NCBI RefSeq assembly: GCF_009498525.1
Contig: NZ_QSNT01000004.1
Location: 314,932 to 378,931 of the forward strand
Direction of reading: 5' to 3'
Length of the DNA stretch: 64,000 nucleotides
Source: Rhizobium sp. ICMP 5592
Lineage (GTDB): Bacteria > Pseudomonadota > Alphaproteobacteria > Rhizobiales > Rhizobiaceae
This document shows, piece by piece, positions 43,461-51,693 of the stretch. Positions within the stretch are counted from its first letter, which is position 1. Every line of letters starts with the position of its first letter. The position numbers and the translations under genes were made by a program. Under the pieces are notes generated by a model. That model was not told where the DNA came from. It saw only the letters and a program-made list of their open reading frames with translations, and searched no databases.

Positions 43461-44045
43461 TCAGGCGGAGACGGTCTCCTCGTGTGCCGCTCTCAAACGC
43501 AAACCGAATGCAATGAATGCACAGCCCTGGAAGATCAGATCGACAGACAAAATCAATCCGAGCAGCCATAGGCTGTTAACTGGCCAGCCAAGCAGGAACA
43601 TCAACCCTGCGATTGTCGTCACCACGCCGGACGCAACGATCCATCCCCAGCCGGATTCTGAGCTTGCCTGGAATCCAAGGCATATGCGTGCGACGCCCGC
43701 TGCCGCTGTCAGAAGCACCAACAACAGCGTGAAAATGAACGACGCCAAAAGCGGATTCATGAAGGTGCTAACGCCCGCGGCGGCATAGAGAACACCGCTG
43801 AGAAGCCACAAAACAAAGCCACCCCAGCTCTTGACCCGAAAAGATTGGACGATCTGCATAATGCCGGCGACGACCATCAGCGCGCCAACATAATAGACCG
43901 TCGCAAGCGTCGCCAGAAGCAGATTGCCGACCGCAATCACGCCCGCGCCAATGAACACGATCCCAAGGGCAACAAACCACCCCCATTTCGCACGCGCTTC
44001 GGCGAATGCTTCTGAAAGCGCGGAAGTTCGATTGATAGTCGTCAT
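43461..44045 (-). CDS. hdeD: HdeD family (DUF308) membrane protein
   Basis: This 194-residue protein has six membrane helices in three pairs, the DUF308/HdeD pattern: WFVALGIVFIGAGVIAVGNLLLAT, GGFVLWLLSGVLYAAAGVSTFMNP, GWIVASGVVTTIAGLMFLLGWP. Enteric HdeD supports acid resistance at high cell density, and HdeD relatives also occur in heat-resistance islands with Clp and small heat-shock proteins. It has its own sigma-54 promoter with two activator sites and is followed by grpE. Confidence 0.9.
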   Translation of the reverse strand: MTTINRTSALSEAFAEARAKWGWFVALGIVFIGAGVIAVGNLLLATLATVYYVGALMVVAGIMQIVQSFRVKSWGGFVLWLLSGVLYAAAGVSTFMNPLLASFIFTLLLVLLTAAAGVARICLGFQASSESGWGWIVASGVVTTIAGLMFLLGWPVNSLWLLGLILSVDLIFQGCAFIAFGLRLRAAHEETVSA

Positions 44046-44179
44046 GGAACTTTCCTTTGATCACTGAAGTGTCTTTAGAGTGCACCCTGCAGGACGGCCT
44101 GTAGCCCCCTCATTTGTTTACGCTTCGACGGCATCACCGCCCTGCTGGCGCCGCCACCCACAATGCAACAAAGCTATAC

Positions 44180-44194
44180 GCAACAGGCGTGCCA
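44180..44194 (-). promoter_or_regulatory. Sigma-54 promoter of hdeD-grpE
   Basis: On the minus strand TGGCAC-GCCTG-TTGC is a perfect consensus and identical over 15 bases to the dnaK promoter. It lies 135 bases before the hdeD start. Confidence 0.85.
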
Positions 44195-44248
44195 ACGCAT
44201 AAATTATAGCTATATCAATGACTTGAAGATCGCCCATTATTGAACTCG

Positions 44249-44282
44249 GACATTCTGTCTGATCGGAGTTGGACAGAATGTC
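44249..44282. promoter_or_regulatory. Paired activator sites upstream of hdeD
   Basis: GACA-TTC-TGTC (44249-44259) and GACA-GAA-TGTC (44272-44282) are 23 bp apart and centred 60 and 83 bp from the -24 edge. The two sites are reverse complements of each other. Confidence 0.8.
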
Positions 44283-44347
44283 GATGGCAACAGCACCATG
44301 TCCCCATGAAGACGGCTTCACGCCGCCACATAGTCGTATGTTCAAAG

Positions 44348-45355
44348 TTACGATCTTGCAGCTGGAAATAAGTAGTCGCCGAACCGCTTGTTCCTGGCGC
44401 TCTCGAACTGTCCCAGGGTTTGCGGCTTCACAAAGAGCGCGACAACATCGGGGTGGGCCGTTTGGACCCGCTTTTCGATTGCCGCCACGCAGGCCTCGAT
44501 CTGCTCGGCACCAAACGAGGTGTCGAATTCTATGCTGAGAGCCACCACGGCCTGATCAGGCGCAAGTTGCGCGGTGAGGGCGCTGTTGGCATGGACAACG
44601 CCCGGCTGCTCCTCAGCAATCCGGCAGATCGCATCGACAAGTGCGGGCGATGCGCGCTCACCAATCAGCAAGCTCTTGCTTTCAATTGCCAACAGAAGGG
44701 CTGTAACCGCAAGGACAAGCCCGATCAGAATGGACGCGATGCCGTCGAAAACCGGCATCTCGAACACCTCGGCGGCCGCTATCCCCGCTGCGGCAATCGT
44801 AATCCCTATGAGAGCCGCACTATCCTCGAACAACACCATGAAGGAGGGTGGATCCTTGCTTCGCCGGAACGCCGTCCAAAAACCGAGCTTTCCCCTCACT
44901 CGCGCGAAATTACGCCATGCGATGATCCAGGACGTGCTTTCGAAGAGGAAGGAAAGACCCAACACGACATAGCTCACGATGACATGCTCGACGGGCTGGG
45001 GAGTGATGACGTGGAGACATCCTTGATACAAGGATACGCCGGCGCCGAGCCCGAACAGCAAGAGGGCGACAATGAAGCTCCAGAAATAGAGCTCGCGGCC
45101 AAACCCCAGCGGATGAACAATGTCGGGTCGCCGTGCGGCCCGGCGATAGCCGTAGAGAAGTAATCCTTCATTGCCGGAATCAACAATCGAATGCACCGCT
45201 TCGCTGAACATGGCCGCGCTGCCCGTGATGATAGCGGCGGCAAGCTTGGTCACCGCGACGGCAATGTTGCCGGCCAAGGCGGCATAAACGACAAGCCGGC
45301 CGGATGAGGAGGGATGCGAATTCGGGTCGGATATCACCGAGAGCCTCCTTTGCAT
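44348..45355 (-). CDS. Cation diffusion facilitator family transporter
   Basis: The 335-residue protein has about six membrane helices and the CDF signature AAMFSEAVHSIVDSGNEGLLLYGYRRA, whose His and Asp form half of the transmembrane metal site; a second metal motif is less clear. A cytoplasmic C-terminal domain (EQPGVVHANSALTAQLAPDQAVVALSIEF) follows. It exports divalent metals, probably Zn, Mn or Fe, by proton antiport. It lies 19 bases downstream of the DUF2474 gene and appears to be the last gene of the fdhF-cyd operon. Confidence 0.88.
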   Translation of the reverse strand: MQRRLSVISDPNSHPSSSGRLVVYAALAGNIAVAVTKLAAAIITGSAAMFSEAVHSIVDSGNEGLLLYGYRRAARRPDIVHPLGFGRELYFWSFIVALLLFGLGAGVSLYQGCLHVITPQPVEHVIVSYVVLGLSFLFESTSWIIAWRNFARVRGKLGFWTAFRRSKDPPSFMVLFEDSAALIGITIAAAGIAAAEVFEMPVFDGIASILIGLVLAVTALLLAIESKSLLIGERASPALVDAICRIAEEQPGVVHANSALTAQLAPDQAVVALSIEFDTSFGAEQIEACVAAIEKRVQTAHPDVVALFVKPQTLGQFESARNKRFGDYLFPAARS

Positions 45356-45374
45356 CGACCCAGATCGAATAGCC

Positions 45375-45491
45375 TTAACCGTGCAAACATAAACGGATCA
45401 CACCTGCGACCAGCCCGAGCGCGGCAACGCTCGCCGCCCAGATGGCGGCCATCCACGCGAGTCGCTTCCAAAGCGGGGCGACGGAGCTCAT
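45375..45491 (-). CDS. CydX-like small bd-oxidase subunit (DUF2474)
   Basis: A 38-residue frame reads MSSVAPLWKRLAWMAAIWAA and ends SVAALGLVAGVIRLCLHG. A single membrane helix preceded by W-K-R is the pattern of DUF2474 proteins found after cydB in alphaproteobacteria. These stabilise the bd oxidase as CydX does. Its ATG overlaps the cydB stop (ATGA), so it is translationally coupled. Confidence 0.85.
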   Translation of the reverse strand: MSSVAPLWKRLAWMAAIWAASVAALGLVAGVIRLCLHG

Positions 45492-46495
45492 CAGTGATAG
45501 CCGTGGACACCCGCCTTGCCTCGAAACACCCAATAGGCCCAACTGGTGTAGACGAGGATCACGGGAATAATGACAAGCGCTCCGAAAAGCATGAAAATCT
45601 GGCTCTCTCGCGGCGCGGCAGCATCCCAGATCGTTACCGCGCGCGGCACGATATAGGGGTAGATGCTGATCCCCAGACCGATGAATCCCAGCAGAAACAA
45701 AGCAAGCGCCATGAGGAACGGCGCGCGTTCGAATTCACGCCGCAAGCTCCAGAAAAACGTTGCCGAGCAGATGAGCACCAGCAATGGCACCTGAGCGGTC
45801 AGCAGCACGCCGGGCATTGCGAACCAGCGCCGCCAGTAATCATAGGCCAGGAACGGTGTCGCCGCACTCACCGCCGCAAGGGCAATGAGCGTTGCGGCAC
45901 CAACCCAGAAGGCTACGCGGCGCGCATGGTTCTGGCTCGTCCCTTCCGTTTTCCAGATGAGCCAGGTTGCACCCAGCAAGGCATAGCCAATGACCACGGC
46001 CACGCCCGTCAACAGGCTAAATGGGCTTAGCCAGTCGAGCCAGCCACCCGCATAAGCATCGTTCTCGACGTGAATTCCCTGCAGGATCGCGCCAAGCGTG
46101 ATCCCTTGCGCCAATGCCGCAACGAACGAGCCGACAGAAAAGGCCACATCCCAGAACGGACGATGACGTGGATCGCGCCAGCGAAACTCGAAGGCGACAC
46201 CCCGAAAGACCAGGCCAAGCAGCATCGCGATCATCAGCGGATAGGTCGCTGGAAGAATGATCGCATAGGCGAGCGGGAAAGCCGCGAACAGTCCGCCTCC
46301 CCCCATGACCAACCAGGTTTCGTTGCCGTCCCACACCGGTGCGATCGAGTTCATCGCCTGATCGCGCTCGTCGCCGACCTCAAACGTTGGGAACAGGATG
46401 CCGATGCCAAGGTCGAAGCCGTCCATCACGACATAGGCCATCACCGCGAAGCCGATGACCGCTGCCCAGACGATAGTCAGATCAATGCTTGCCAT
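45491..46495 (-). CDS. cydB: Cytochrome bd ubiquinol oxidase subunit II (CydB/CioB)
   Basis: The 334-residue membrane protein has about eight or nine helices and the CydB hallmark MNSIAPVWDGNETWLVMGGGGLFAAFPLAYA near residue 50-75. It ends IFMLFGALVIIPVILVYTSWAYWVFRGK. With CydA it forms the quinol oxidase that reduces oxygen without pumping protons. It starts five bases after the cydA stop. Confidence 0.94.
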   Translation of the reverse strand: MASIDLTIVWAAVIGFAVMAYVVMDGFDLGIGILFPTFEVGDERDQAMNSIAPVWDGNETWLVMGGGGLFAAFPLAYAIILPATYPLMIAMLLGLVFRGVAFEFRWRDPRHRPFWDVAFSVGSFVAALAQGITLGAILQGIHVENDAYAGGWLDWLSPFSLLTGVAVVIGYALLGATWLIWKTEGTSQNHARRVAFWVGAATLIALAAVSAATPFLAYDYWRRWFAMPGVLLTAQVPLLVLICSATFFWSLRREFERAPFLMALALFLLGFIGLGISIYPYIVPRAVTIWDAAAPRESQIFMLFGALVIIPVILVYTSWAYWVFRGKAGVHGYH

Positions 46496-46500
46496 GATGG

Positions 46501-47913
46501 TTATTCCTTCCCCGGCAAAGGCGCGATAAAGCCTGGCGCCGGTGTGATACCCGCCGCACGCTGCGGCACGTTCGGCGGCTCCGTCTCACCGCGTTCAGGC
46601 GGCTTCGACATCAGGCGCAGCAGATAATAAGTGCCCGCACCGAAAGCACTGAAATAGACCACGACGAAGGCGAGAAGCGACACGGCCACGGCAGGTGCTG
46701 CGAGCGGCGAATGCGATTCCGCGGTGCGCAGCAATCCATACACTGTGAAAGGCTGACGCCCCACTTCGGTCGTCACCCAGCCGGCAATCACCGCGACGAA
46801 GCCGGCCGGCCCCATGACAACGCAAGCGCGATGCAGCCACGGCCAATCGTAAAGCTTCTTGCGGAAACGAGCCAGAAGGCTCCAGAGACCGATCCCCAGC
46901 ATGGCAAAGCCGAGTGCGACCATGATCCGGAACGACCAGAATATGATATGCGCCGGCGGCCATTGGTCACGCGGAAAGTCTGTCAGACCTGGCAACGGTG
47001 CGAATGGATCATGCTTGAGGATCAGGGAGCCGATATGGGGAATGGAAACCTCATACCGGACGCGGGCCTCATCGTTGCTTGGGAGCCCGAACAGAACGAG
47101 CGGCGCGCCATTCGGGCTCGGCTCATAGTCGCCCTCCATGGCCAGAACCTTGACCGGCTGGTGTTCCAGCGTGTTGAGACCATGCGCGTCACCGGCGAGG
47201 ATCTGGATCGGCGCGACGATGGCAGCCATCCACATCGCCATCGAGAACATCTTGCGAGCGCCGGGATTGGCGCGGTCTTTAAGAAGATGCCAGGCACCGA
47301 CACCGCCAACGACAAACGCCGTAGTGAGGTAGGCGGCGATTACTGTGTGAACAAGACGGAAGGGAAAGCTGGCGGTGAAGATGATCGGCAACCATGAGCC
47401 CGCCGGCACGAACTGCCCCTTTGCGTTGATTGCAAAGCCCGCCGGCGTCTGCATCCAGCTGTTGACGGCAATGATCCATGTCGCCGAGATCAGCGTGCCG
47501 AGCGCCACCATGCATGTCGCGAAGAAATGCAGCCTCTTGCCGACCTTGCTCATGCCGAACAGCATCACGCCGAGAAAACCCGCTTCCAGGAAGAACGCGG
47601 TCAGCACTTCATAGGCCATGAGCGGACCGACGATCGGGCCTGCCTTGGTCGAGAAGACCGACCAATTGGTGCCGAACTGATAGGACATGACCACGCCTGA
47701 AACGACGCCCATGCCGAATACAACGGCAAAGATCTTCAACCAGTAACGATAGAGATTGGCGTAAACGCCCTTTCCCGTCTTCAACCACAGGCCCTCGAGC
47801 ACCATCAGATAACTCGCAAGCCCGATCGAAAATGCCGGGAAGATAAAGTGGAAGGAGACGGTAAACGCAAATTGCGCACGCGCCAAAATCACCGGATCTA
47901 GCTGCTCAAGCAA
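46501..47913 (-). CDS. cydA: Cytochrome bd ubiquinol oxidase subunit I (CydA/CioA)
   Basis: The best start is TTG 47913, preceded by GGGGGAGG, giving 470 residues that begin LLEQLDPVILARAQFAFTVS. The high-spin haem histidine lies in SFHFIFPAFSIG, and the family marks EGDYE and EVGRQPFTVYGLLRT are present. The quinol-binding Q loop is short, as in the cyanide-insensitive CIO type. It holds the haems and oxidises ubiquinol under low oxygen or respiratory stress. It lies 94 bases downstream of the FdhF/YdeP gene. A longer ATG start (47961) adds 16 atypical residues. Confidence 0.93.
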   Translation of the reverse strand: MLEQLDPVILARAQFAFTVSFHFIFPAFSIGLASYLMVLEGLWLKTGKGVYANLYRYWLKIFAVVFGMGVVSGVVMSYQFGTNWSVFSTKAGPIVGPLMAYEVLTAFFLEAGFLGVMLFGMSKVGKRLHFFATCMVALGTLISATWIIAVNSWMQTPAGFAINAKGQFVPAGSWLPIIFTASFPFRLVHTVIAAYLTTAFVVGGVGAWHLLKDRANPGARKMFSMAMWMAAIVAPIQILAGDAHGLNTLEHQPVKVLAMEGDYEPSPNGAPLVLFGLPSNDEARVRYEVSIPHIGSLILKHDPFAPLPGLTDFPRDQWPPAHIIFWSFRIMVALGFAMLGIGLWSLLARFRKKLYDWPWLHRACVVMGPAGFVAVIAGWVTTEVGRQPFTVYGLLRTAESHSPLAAPAVAVSLLAFVVVYFSAFGAGTYYLLRLMSKPPERGETEPPNVPQRAAGITPAPGFIAPLPGKE

Positions 47914-48007
47914 CGTCTCTTCCTCCCCCAATGGAAAATCCAGGATACACTTCCTCGACAAGACAAGGTCATCGAGGATCAGGCGGCTGATCGACGGTCA
48001 GGTCCGT

Positions 48008-50275
48008 TCAAGCTGCAACGACACGCACTGGTATTGATTTGGCGGCAGGTGTGCCGCTGATTCTATCATAATAATCGAGCGGCAGGAGGGGATTGAGTTC
48101 AGGATAATATCCCGCAATCGCTCCACGCGGCATCGGATAATCCAGGACCGTCAAGCCCTCGACGCGACGCTGCAGACCGTCATCGCTGATCGTTTCAAGC
48201 GCGATGCGCGAGCCCTCTTCCAGGCCTCTGTCGGCACGATCCTCCGCATTCATGAAGAGAACCATGCGATCGTTGTACACACCGCGATATCGGTCATTGT
48301 AGCTGTAGATGGTCGTGTTGAACTGATCATGGGACCGGACGGTGGCCAATCGCAACATCCACGGATCGGCGATCGGAACATTGACCTCGAGACCGGGCAG
48401 AAGCAGAAAATTCGCCTTGCCATTCGGCGTCGGCCACACGAGACGGCGCGGCGGCACGTCAAGATGAAACCCTTTCGGGTTTTTGATCTTTTCCGAGAAG
48501 TCGCTGTAGATCTCCGGATATACCTCGGCGATCTTGTCGCGAATGAGGCTGTAATCGTGGATATAGCTTTCCCACGGAACCTTGCTGTTCGGCAAAGTCG
48601 CAAGCGCCATACGACAGACGATTTCCACCTCTGGAAGCGCGTCCGGGCTTGCCGGCGTCAAAACGCCGCGAGATGCCGTGACGTTGGACATCGAATCTTC
48701 GATCGTGACGAACTGCTCGCCAGCCGATGTCTGAATCTGTTCGGAACGGGAGACGACCGGCAGGATGAGCGCGTCGCGCCCGTGAACGAGATGCCCCCTG
48801 TTCAGCTTCGTCGCAATGCCCACCGTCAGCGACAACTTACGCATGGCGGCATAGGATCGATCAGTATCTGGAATCGCCCGGACGAAATTGCCGCCCATGC
48901 CGATGAAGACCTTGGCGGTACCATTTTCCATCGCCTCCACGGTCTCGACCGTGTGATGCCCGTGTTCGCGCGGCGGTTCGAAACCGAAGACATCGCGGAC
49001 GCGATCGAGATAGGCTTGGGTCGGCTTTTCGTCGATCCCGACCGTACGATCGCCCTGAACGTTCGAATGGCCGCGAATGGGGGAAATTCCGGCGCCAGGC
49101 TTTCCGAAATTGCCGCGCAGCAGAAGCAGGTTCACCACCTGCTGCAAGAGCCGCGAGCCTTGCTGGTGCTGGGTAAGGCCCATTCCATAACAGATCATCG
49201 TCGCCCGCGAGCGAATATAGATCTCGGCGCAACGGCGAATTTGAGCCTCTTCCAGTCCGGAAATTCTGACAATGTCCGCCCATTCCTGAGCCAGGGCATC
49301 GTCGCGGATCGCATCCAGCCCAACGGTGTGTTTTTCAATGAAATCGGTGTCGATGATCTTCTCGCCCAGAGCTTCGCGCTCGAAGATCACCTTCATCATT
49401 CCCTTGAACAAGGCGAGATCACCACCGATGCTGATGTGAACGAATTCGCTCGCGATCGGCGTTGATCCGAAGGTTGCCATCTGCACGACATCCTGCGGCT
49501 CGGTGAAGCGGATGAGCGCACGCTCCGGCATGGGATTGACGGCGACGATCGGAACGCCACGTTTGCGCGCTTCGACCAGATTGGTCATCATGCGGGGTGA
49601 GTTCGTGCCCGTATTCTGTCCGATGACGAAGATGGCTTCGGCATGCTCGAAATCTTCGAGAATAACCGTCCCCTTGCCGACGCCGATTGCGGGCGGCAGG
49701 CCACGGCTGGTCGGCTCGTGGCACATGTTGGAACAGTCCGGAAAATTGTTGGTGCCGAACTCGCGAATGAATATCGCGTAGAGGAACGCAGCCTCGTTCG
49801 GTGTGCGGCCCGAAGTATAGAATTCCGCCTGATGCGGGCTTTCGAGTGCCCGCAGATGATCACCGATCATCGCAAACGCCGTATCCCAGTTGCATGGCAC
49901 GTATCGATCAGATGCCGCATCGTAACGCATCGGCTCCGTCAGGCGGCCCTGCATCTCAAGCCAATAATCCGATTGCTCCATGAGCTCGGTCACCGTGTGC
50001 TTTGCGAAGAACTCTCGAGTGACCCTGAACTTCGTTGCCTCGTGCGCGAGAGCCTTTGCGCCATTCTCGCAGAATTCGAGCGTCTTCTTGCAATCGGCAT
50101 CCGGAAAGGCGCAGCTCGGACACTTGAAACCGCCCGGCTGGTTCATGGCGAGCAGGGCACGGGATCCTTTGGTGACGACGCTCTGCTCAAGCAACACCTT
50201 TGCTGTTGCGGCCGCAGCGCCCCATCCACCGGCGGGATGGTGATAGGTTTTGTATTGAGGCTTGTTGTCGGCCAT
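48008..50275 (-). CDS. FdhF/YdeP family molybdopterin oxidoreductase
   Basis: The 755-residue protein follows the YdeP subgroup of formate-dehydrogenase-like enzymes: an N-terminal cysteine motif GFKCPSCAFPD with FCENGAKALAHEAT, NWDTAFAMIGDHL, the Mo-ligand region NFPDCSNMCHEPTSRGL (Cys in place of selenocysteine), GNFGKPGAGISPIRGHSNVQGDRTVGI, and a C-terminal molydopterin dinucleotide domain. In enterics YdeP contributes to acid resistance; the substrate is unknown. Electrons could pass to quinone and then to the bd oxidase encoded immediately downstream, which is inference from gene order. No Tat signal is seen. Confidence 0.9.
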   Translation of the reverse strand: MADNKPQYKTYHHPAGGWGAAAATAKVLLEQSVVTKGSRALLAMNQPGGFKCPSCAFPDADCKKTLEFCENGAKALAHEATKFRVTREFFAKHTVTELMEQSDYWLEMQGRLTEPMRYDAASDRYVPCNWDTAFAMIGDHLRALESPHQAEFYTSGRTPNEAAFLYAIFIREFGTNNFPDCSNMCHEPTSRGLPPAIGVGKGTVILEDFEHAEAIFVIGQNTGTNSPRMMTNLVEARKRGVPIVAVNPMPERALIRFTEPQDVVQMATFGSTPIASEFVHISIGGDLALFKGMMKVIFEREALGEKIIDTDFIEKHTVGLDAIRDDALAQEWADIVRISGLEEAQIRRCAEIYIRSRATMICYGMGLTQHQQGSRLLQQVVNLLLLRGNFGKPGAGISPIRGHSNVQGDRTVGIDEKPTQAYLDRVRDVFGFEPPREHGHHTVETVEAMENGTAKVFIGMGGNFVRAIPDTDRSYAAMRKLSLTVGIATKLNRGHLVHGRDALILPVVSRSEQIQTSAGEQFVTIEDSMSNVTASRGVLTPASPDALPEVEIVCRMALATLPNSKVPWESYIHDYSLIRDKIAEVYPEIYSDFSEKIKNPKGFHLDVPPRRLVWPTPNGKANFLLLPGLEVNVPIADPWMLRLATVRSHDQFNTTIYSYNDRYRGVYNDRMVLFMNAEDRADRGLEEGSRIALETISDDGLQRRVEGLTVLDYPMPRGAIAGYYPELNPLLPLDYYDRISGTPAAKSIPVRVVAA

Positions 50276-50340
50276 GTCTTCAGCACCCCACGGAAATGAT
50301 CGTGGCGTTAGTAGAACACGTTATCCCATTGAAATCTATA

Positions 50341-50373
50341 GACAAATTGTCCAAACAATCTGGACAATTTGTC
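50341..50373. promoter_or_regulatory. Paired activator sites in the fdhF-bestrophin spacer
   Basis: GACA-AAT-TGTC (50341-50351) and GACA-ATT-TGTC (50363-50373) are 22 bp apart. They are centred 83 and 61 bp upstream of a TGGCAC at 50429 and may also serve the divergent FdhF/YdeP operon, for which no sigma-54 promoter was found. Confidence 0.75.
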
Positions 50374-50428
50374 CGAGAGAACTGTACGATCAAGCGCTAA
50401 GCCATTGACTTTCCTTCACCCCGGGATC

Positions 50429-50443
50429 TGGCACGAATTATGA
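50429..50443 (+). promoter_or_regulatory. Degenerate sigma-54 promoter before the bestrophin gene
   Basis: TGGCAC-GAATT-ATGA has a perfect -24 element, but the -12 element has GA where GC is expected. Distance from the two palindromes matches the other four promoters, which supports function. Confidence 0.5.
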
Positions 50444-50597
50444 ATACGACAGAGCCTGCCAGAAGCGGCACAGGGGCCAAGCATGGAACGGTTGCTTCCA
50501 TGACCGCGCCTGTAACGATGTGGAGACTTCGGCGCGGTTTTCGCAGATGCGCGATACCAGCTGCATGGGAAATGCTTGCGACACCACGGATATCGAA

Positions 50598-51494
50598 ATG
50601 ATCTTACGCTCGAAACCCAGTTTCAAGGATATATTGTTTGCAATCAACGGCTCGATATTGCCGCGGATCGCTCCGCATCTCATTGGAATTTCACTCATCA
50701 GTATAGCGGCAATCTTTGCGGCACAGGAGCATCCGGGCATCTTCGCGCGGATCAGCGCCATTCCCTTCACGCTAATCGGCATCGCGCTCTCGGTCTTCAT
50801 GAGCTTTCGCAACAATGCCTGTTACGCCCGCTGGTGGGAGGGGCGAAAGCTGTGGGGCGAATTGATCATCGCCTGTCGGTCTTTCGCACGCCAGACTTCT
50901 GCCTTGGAGGAACGCGACCGGACTTTCCTTCTTCGCGGCCTGTGCGGTTTCTCTGCCGGGCTGGCGGCGCGTTTACGGGGCCAGGACGAGCGCGCCGCGA
51001 TCAAGCAGTGGTTCGATACGAGCCTCAGCCCAAACGATCCAAACCCGACAAATGCGGTGCTCGATCATATTGGGCAGCATTGCCTGATGCTCATGCGCCG
51101 GCACCAGATCGGAGCCATCCACTACTCGGTCCTGGAGGGTCAAATCACCGCGCTCTCCGATGTGCAGGGCGGATGCGAGCGCATAGCGCTTACACCCGTG
51201 CCATTCGCCTATTCCCTGCTCCTCCACCGCACCGCGCTTGTCTTTTGTGTGACCCTGCCATTTGCGCTGGCCGGCTCACTCGATTGGTGGACACTTCTGC
51301 CCGTTCTCATCGTTGCCTACACATTCTTCGGGCTCGATGCACTGGGCCATCAACTCGAGGATCCATTTGGCCGGGAACCAAACGCTCTGCCGTTGGATGC
51401 GATGCAGCGAACCGTCGAGCGGGAACTGCTTTCGCTGCTCGGATATCAAGATCTTCCCGATCCGATCAAGCCGCATCGGAATATACTGAGATAG
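50598..51494 (+). CDS. Bestrophin family anion channel-like protein
   Basis: From ATG 50598 the protein is 298 residues. It has the bestrophin/UPF0187 pattern: MILRSKPSFKDILFAINGSILPRIAPHLI, SAIPFTLIGIALSVFMSFRNNACYARWWEGRKLWGELI, the conserved PVPFAYSLLLHRTALVFCVTLPF and TFFGLDALGHQLEDPFGREPNALPLD. Four membrane helices are expected. It probably conducts anions across the inner membrane. Earlier ATGs (50520, 50547) are possible. It is divergent from the FdhF/YdeP operon and next to paired activator sites. Confidence 0.88.
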   Translation: MILRSKPSFKDILFAINGSILPRIAPHLIGISLISIAAIFAAQEHPGIFARISAIPFTLIGIALSVFMSFRNNACYARWWEGRKLWGELIIACRSFARQTSALEERDRTFLLRGLCGFSAGLAARLRGQDERAAIKQWFDTSLSPNDPNPTNAVLDHIGQHCLMLMRRHQIGAIHYSVLEGQITALSDVQGGCERIALTPVPFAYSLLLHRTALVFCVTLPFALAGSLDWWTLLPVLIVAYTFFGLDALGHQLEDPFGREPNALPLDAMQRTVERELLSLLGYQDLPDPIKPHRNILR

Positions 51495-51693
51495 GGGCCT
51501 TGCTCCAATAACCCGCCACTGAGTGTTGATTCTGGTAACCGAACTTCCCAGCGGCATTGCGCCGCAATCTGCAATTTCACTCTAGACCGGTAGCACCGAT
51601 AGCTGTCAGGATAATCAGGGGGCTACCTTGTTGCGGCTCGATGCTCGACGGCAACGTTAGCGGTGACCTCGAAGCAGTGTCGCGGAGAGGGTC

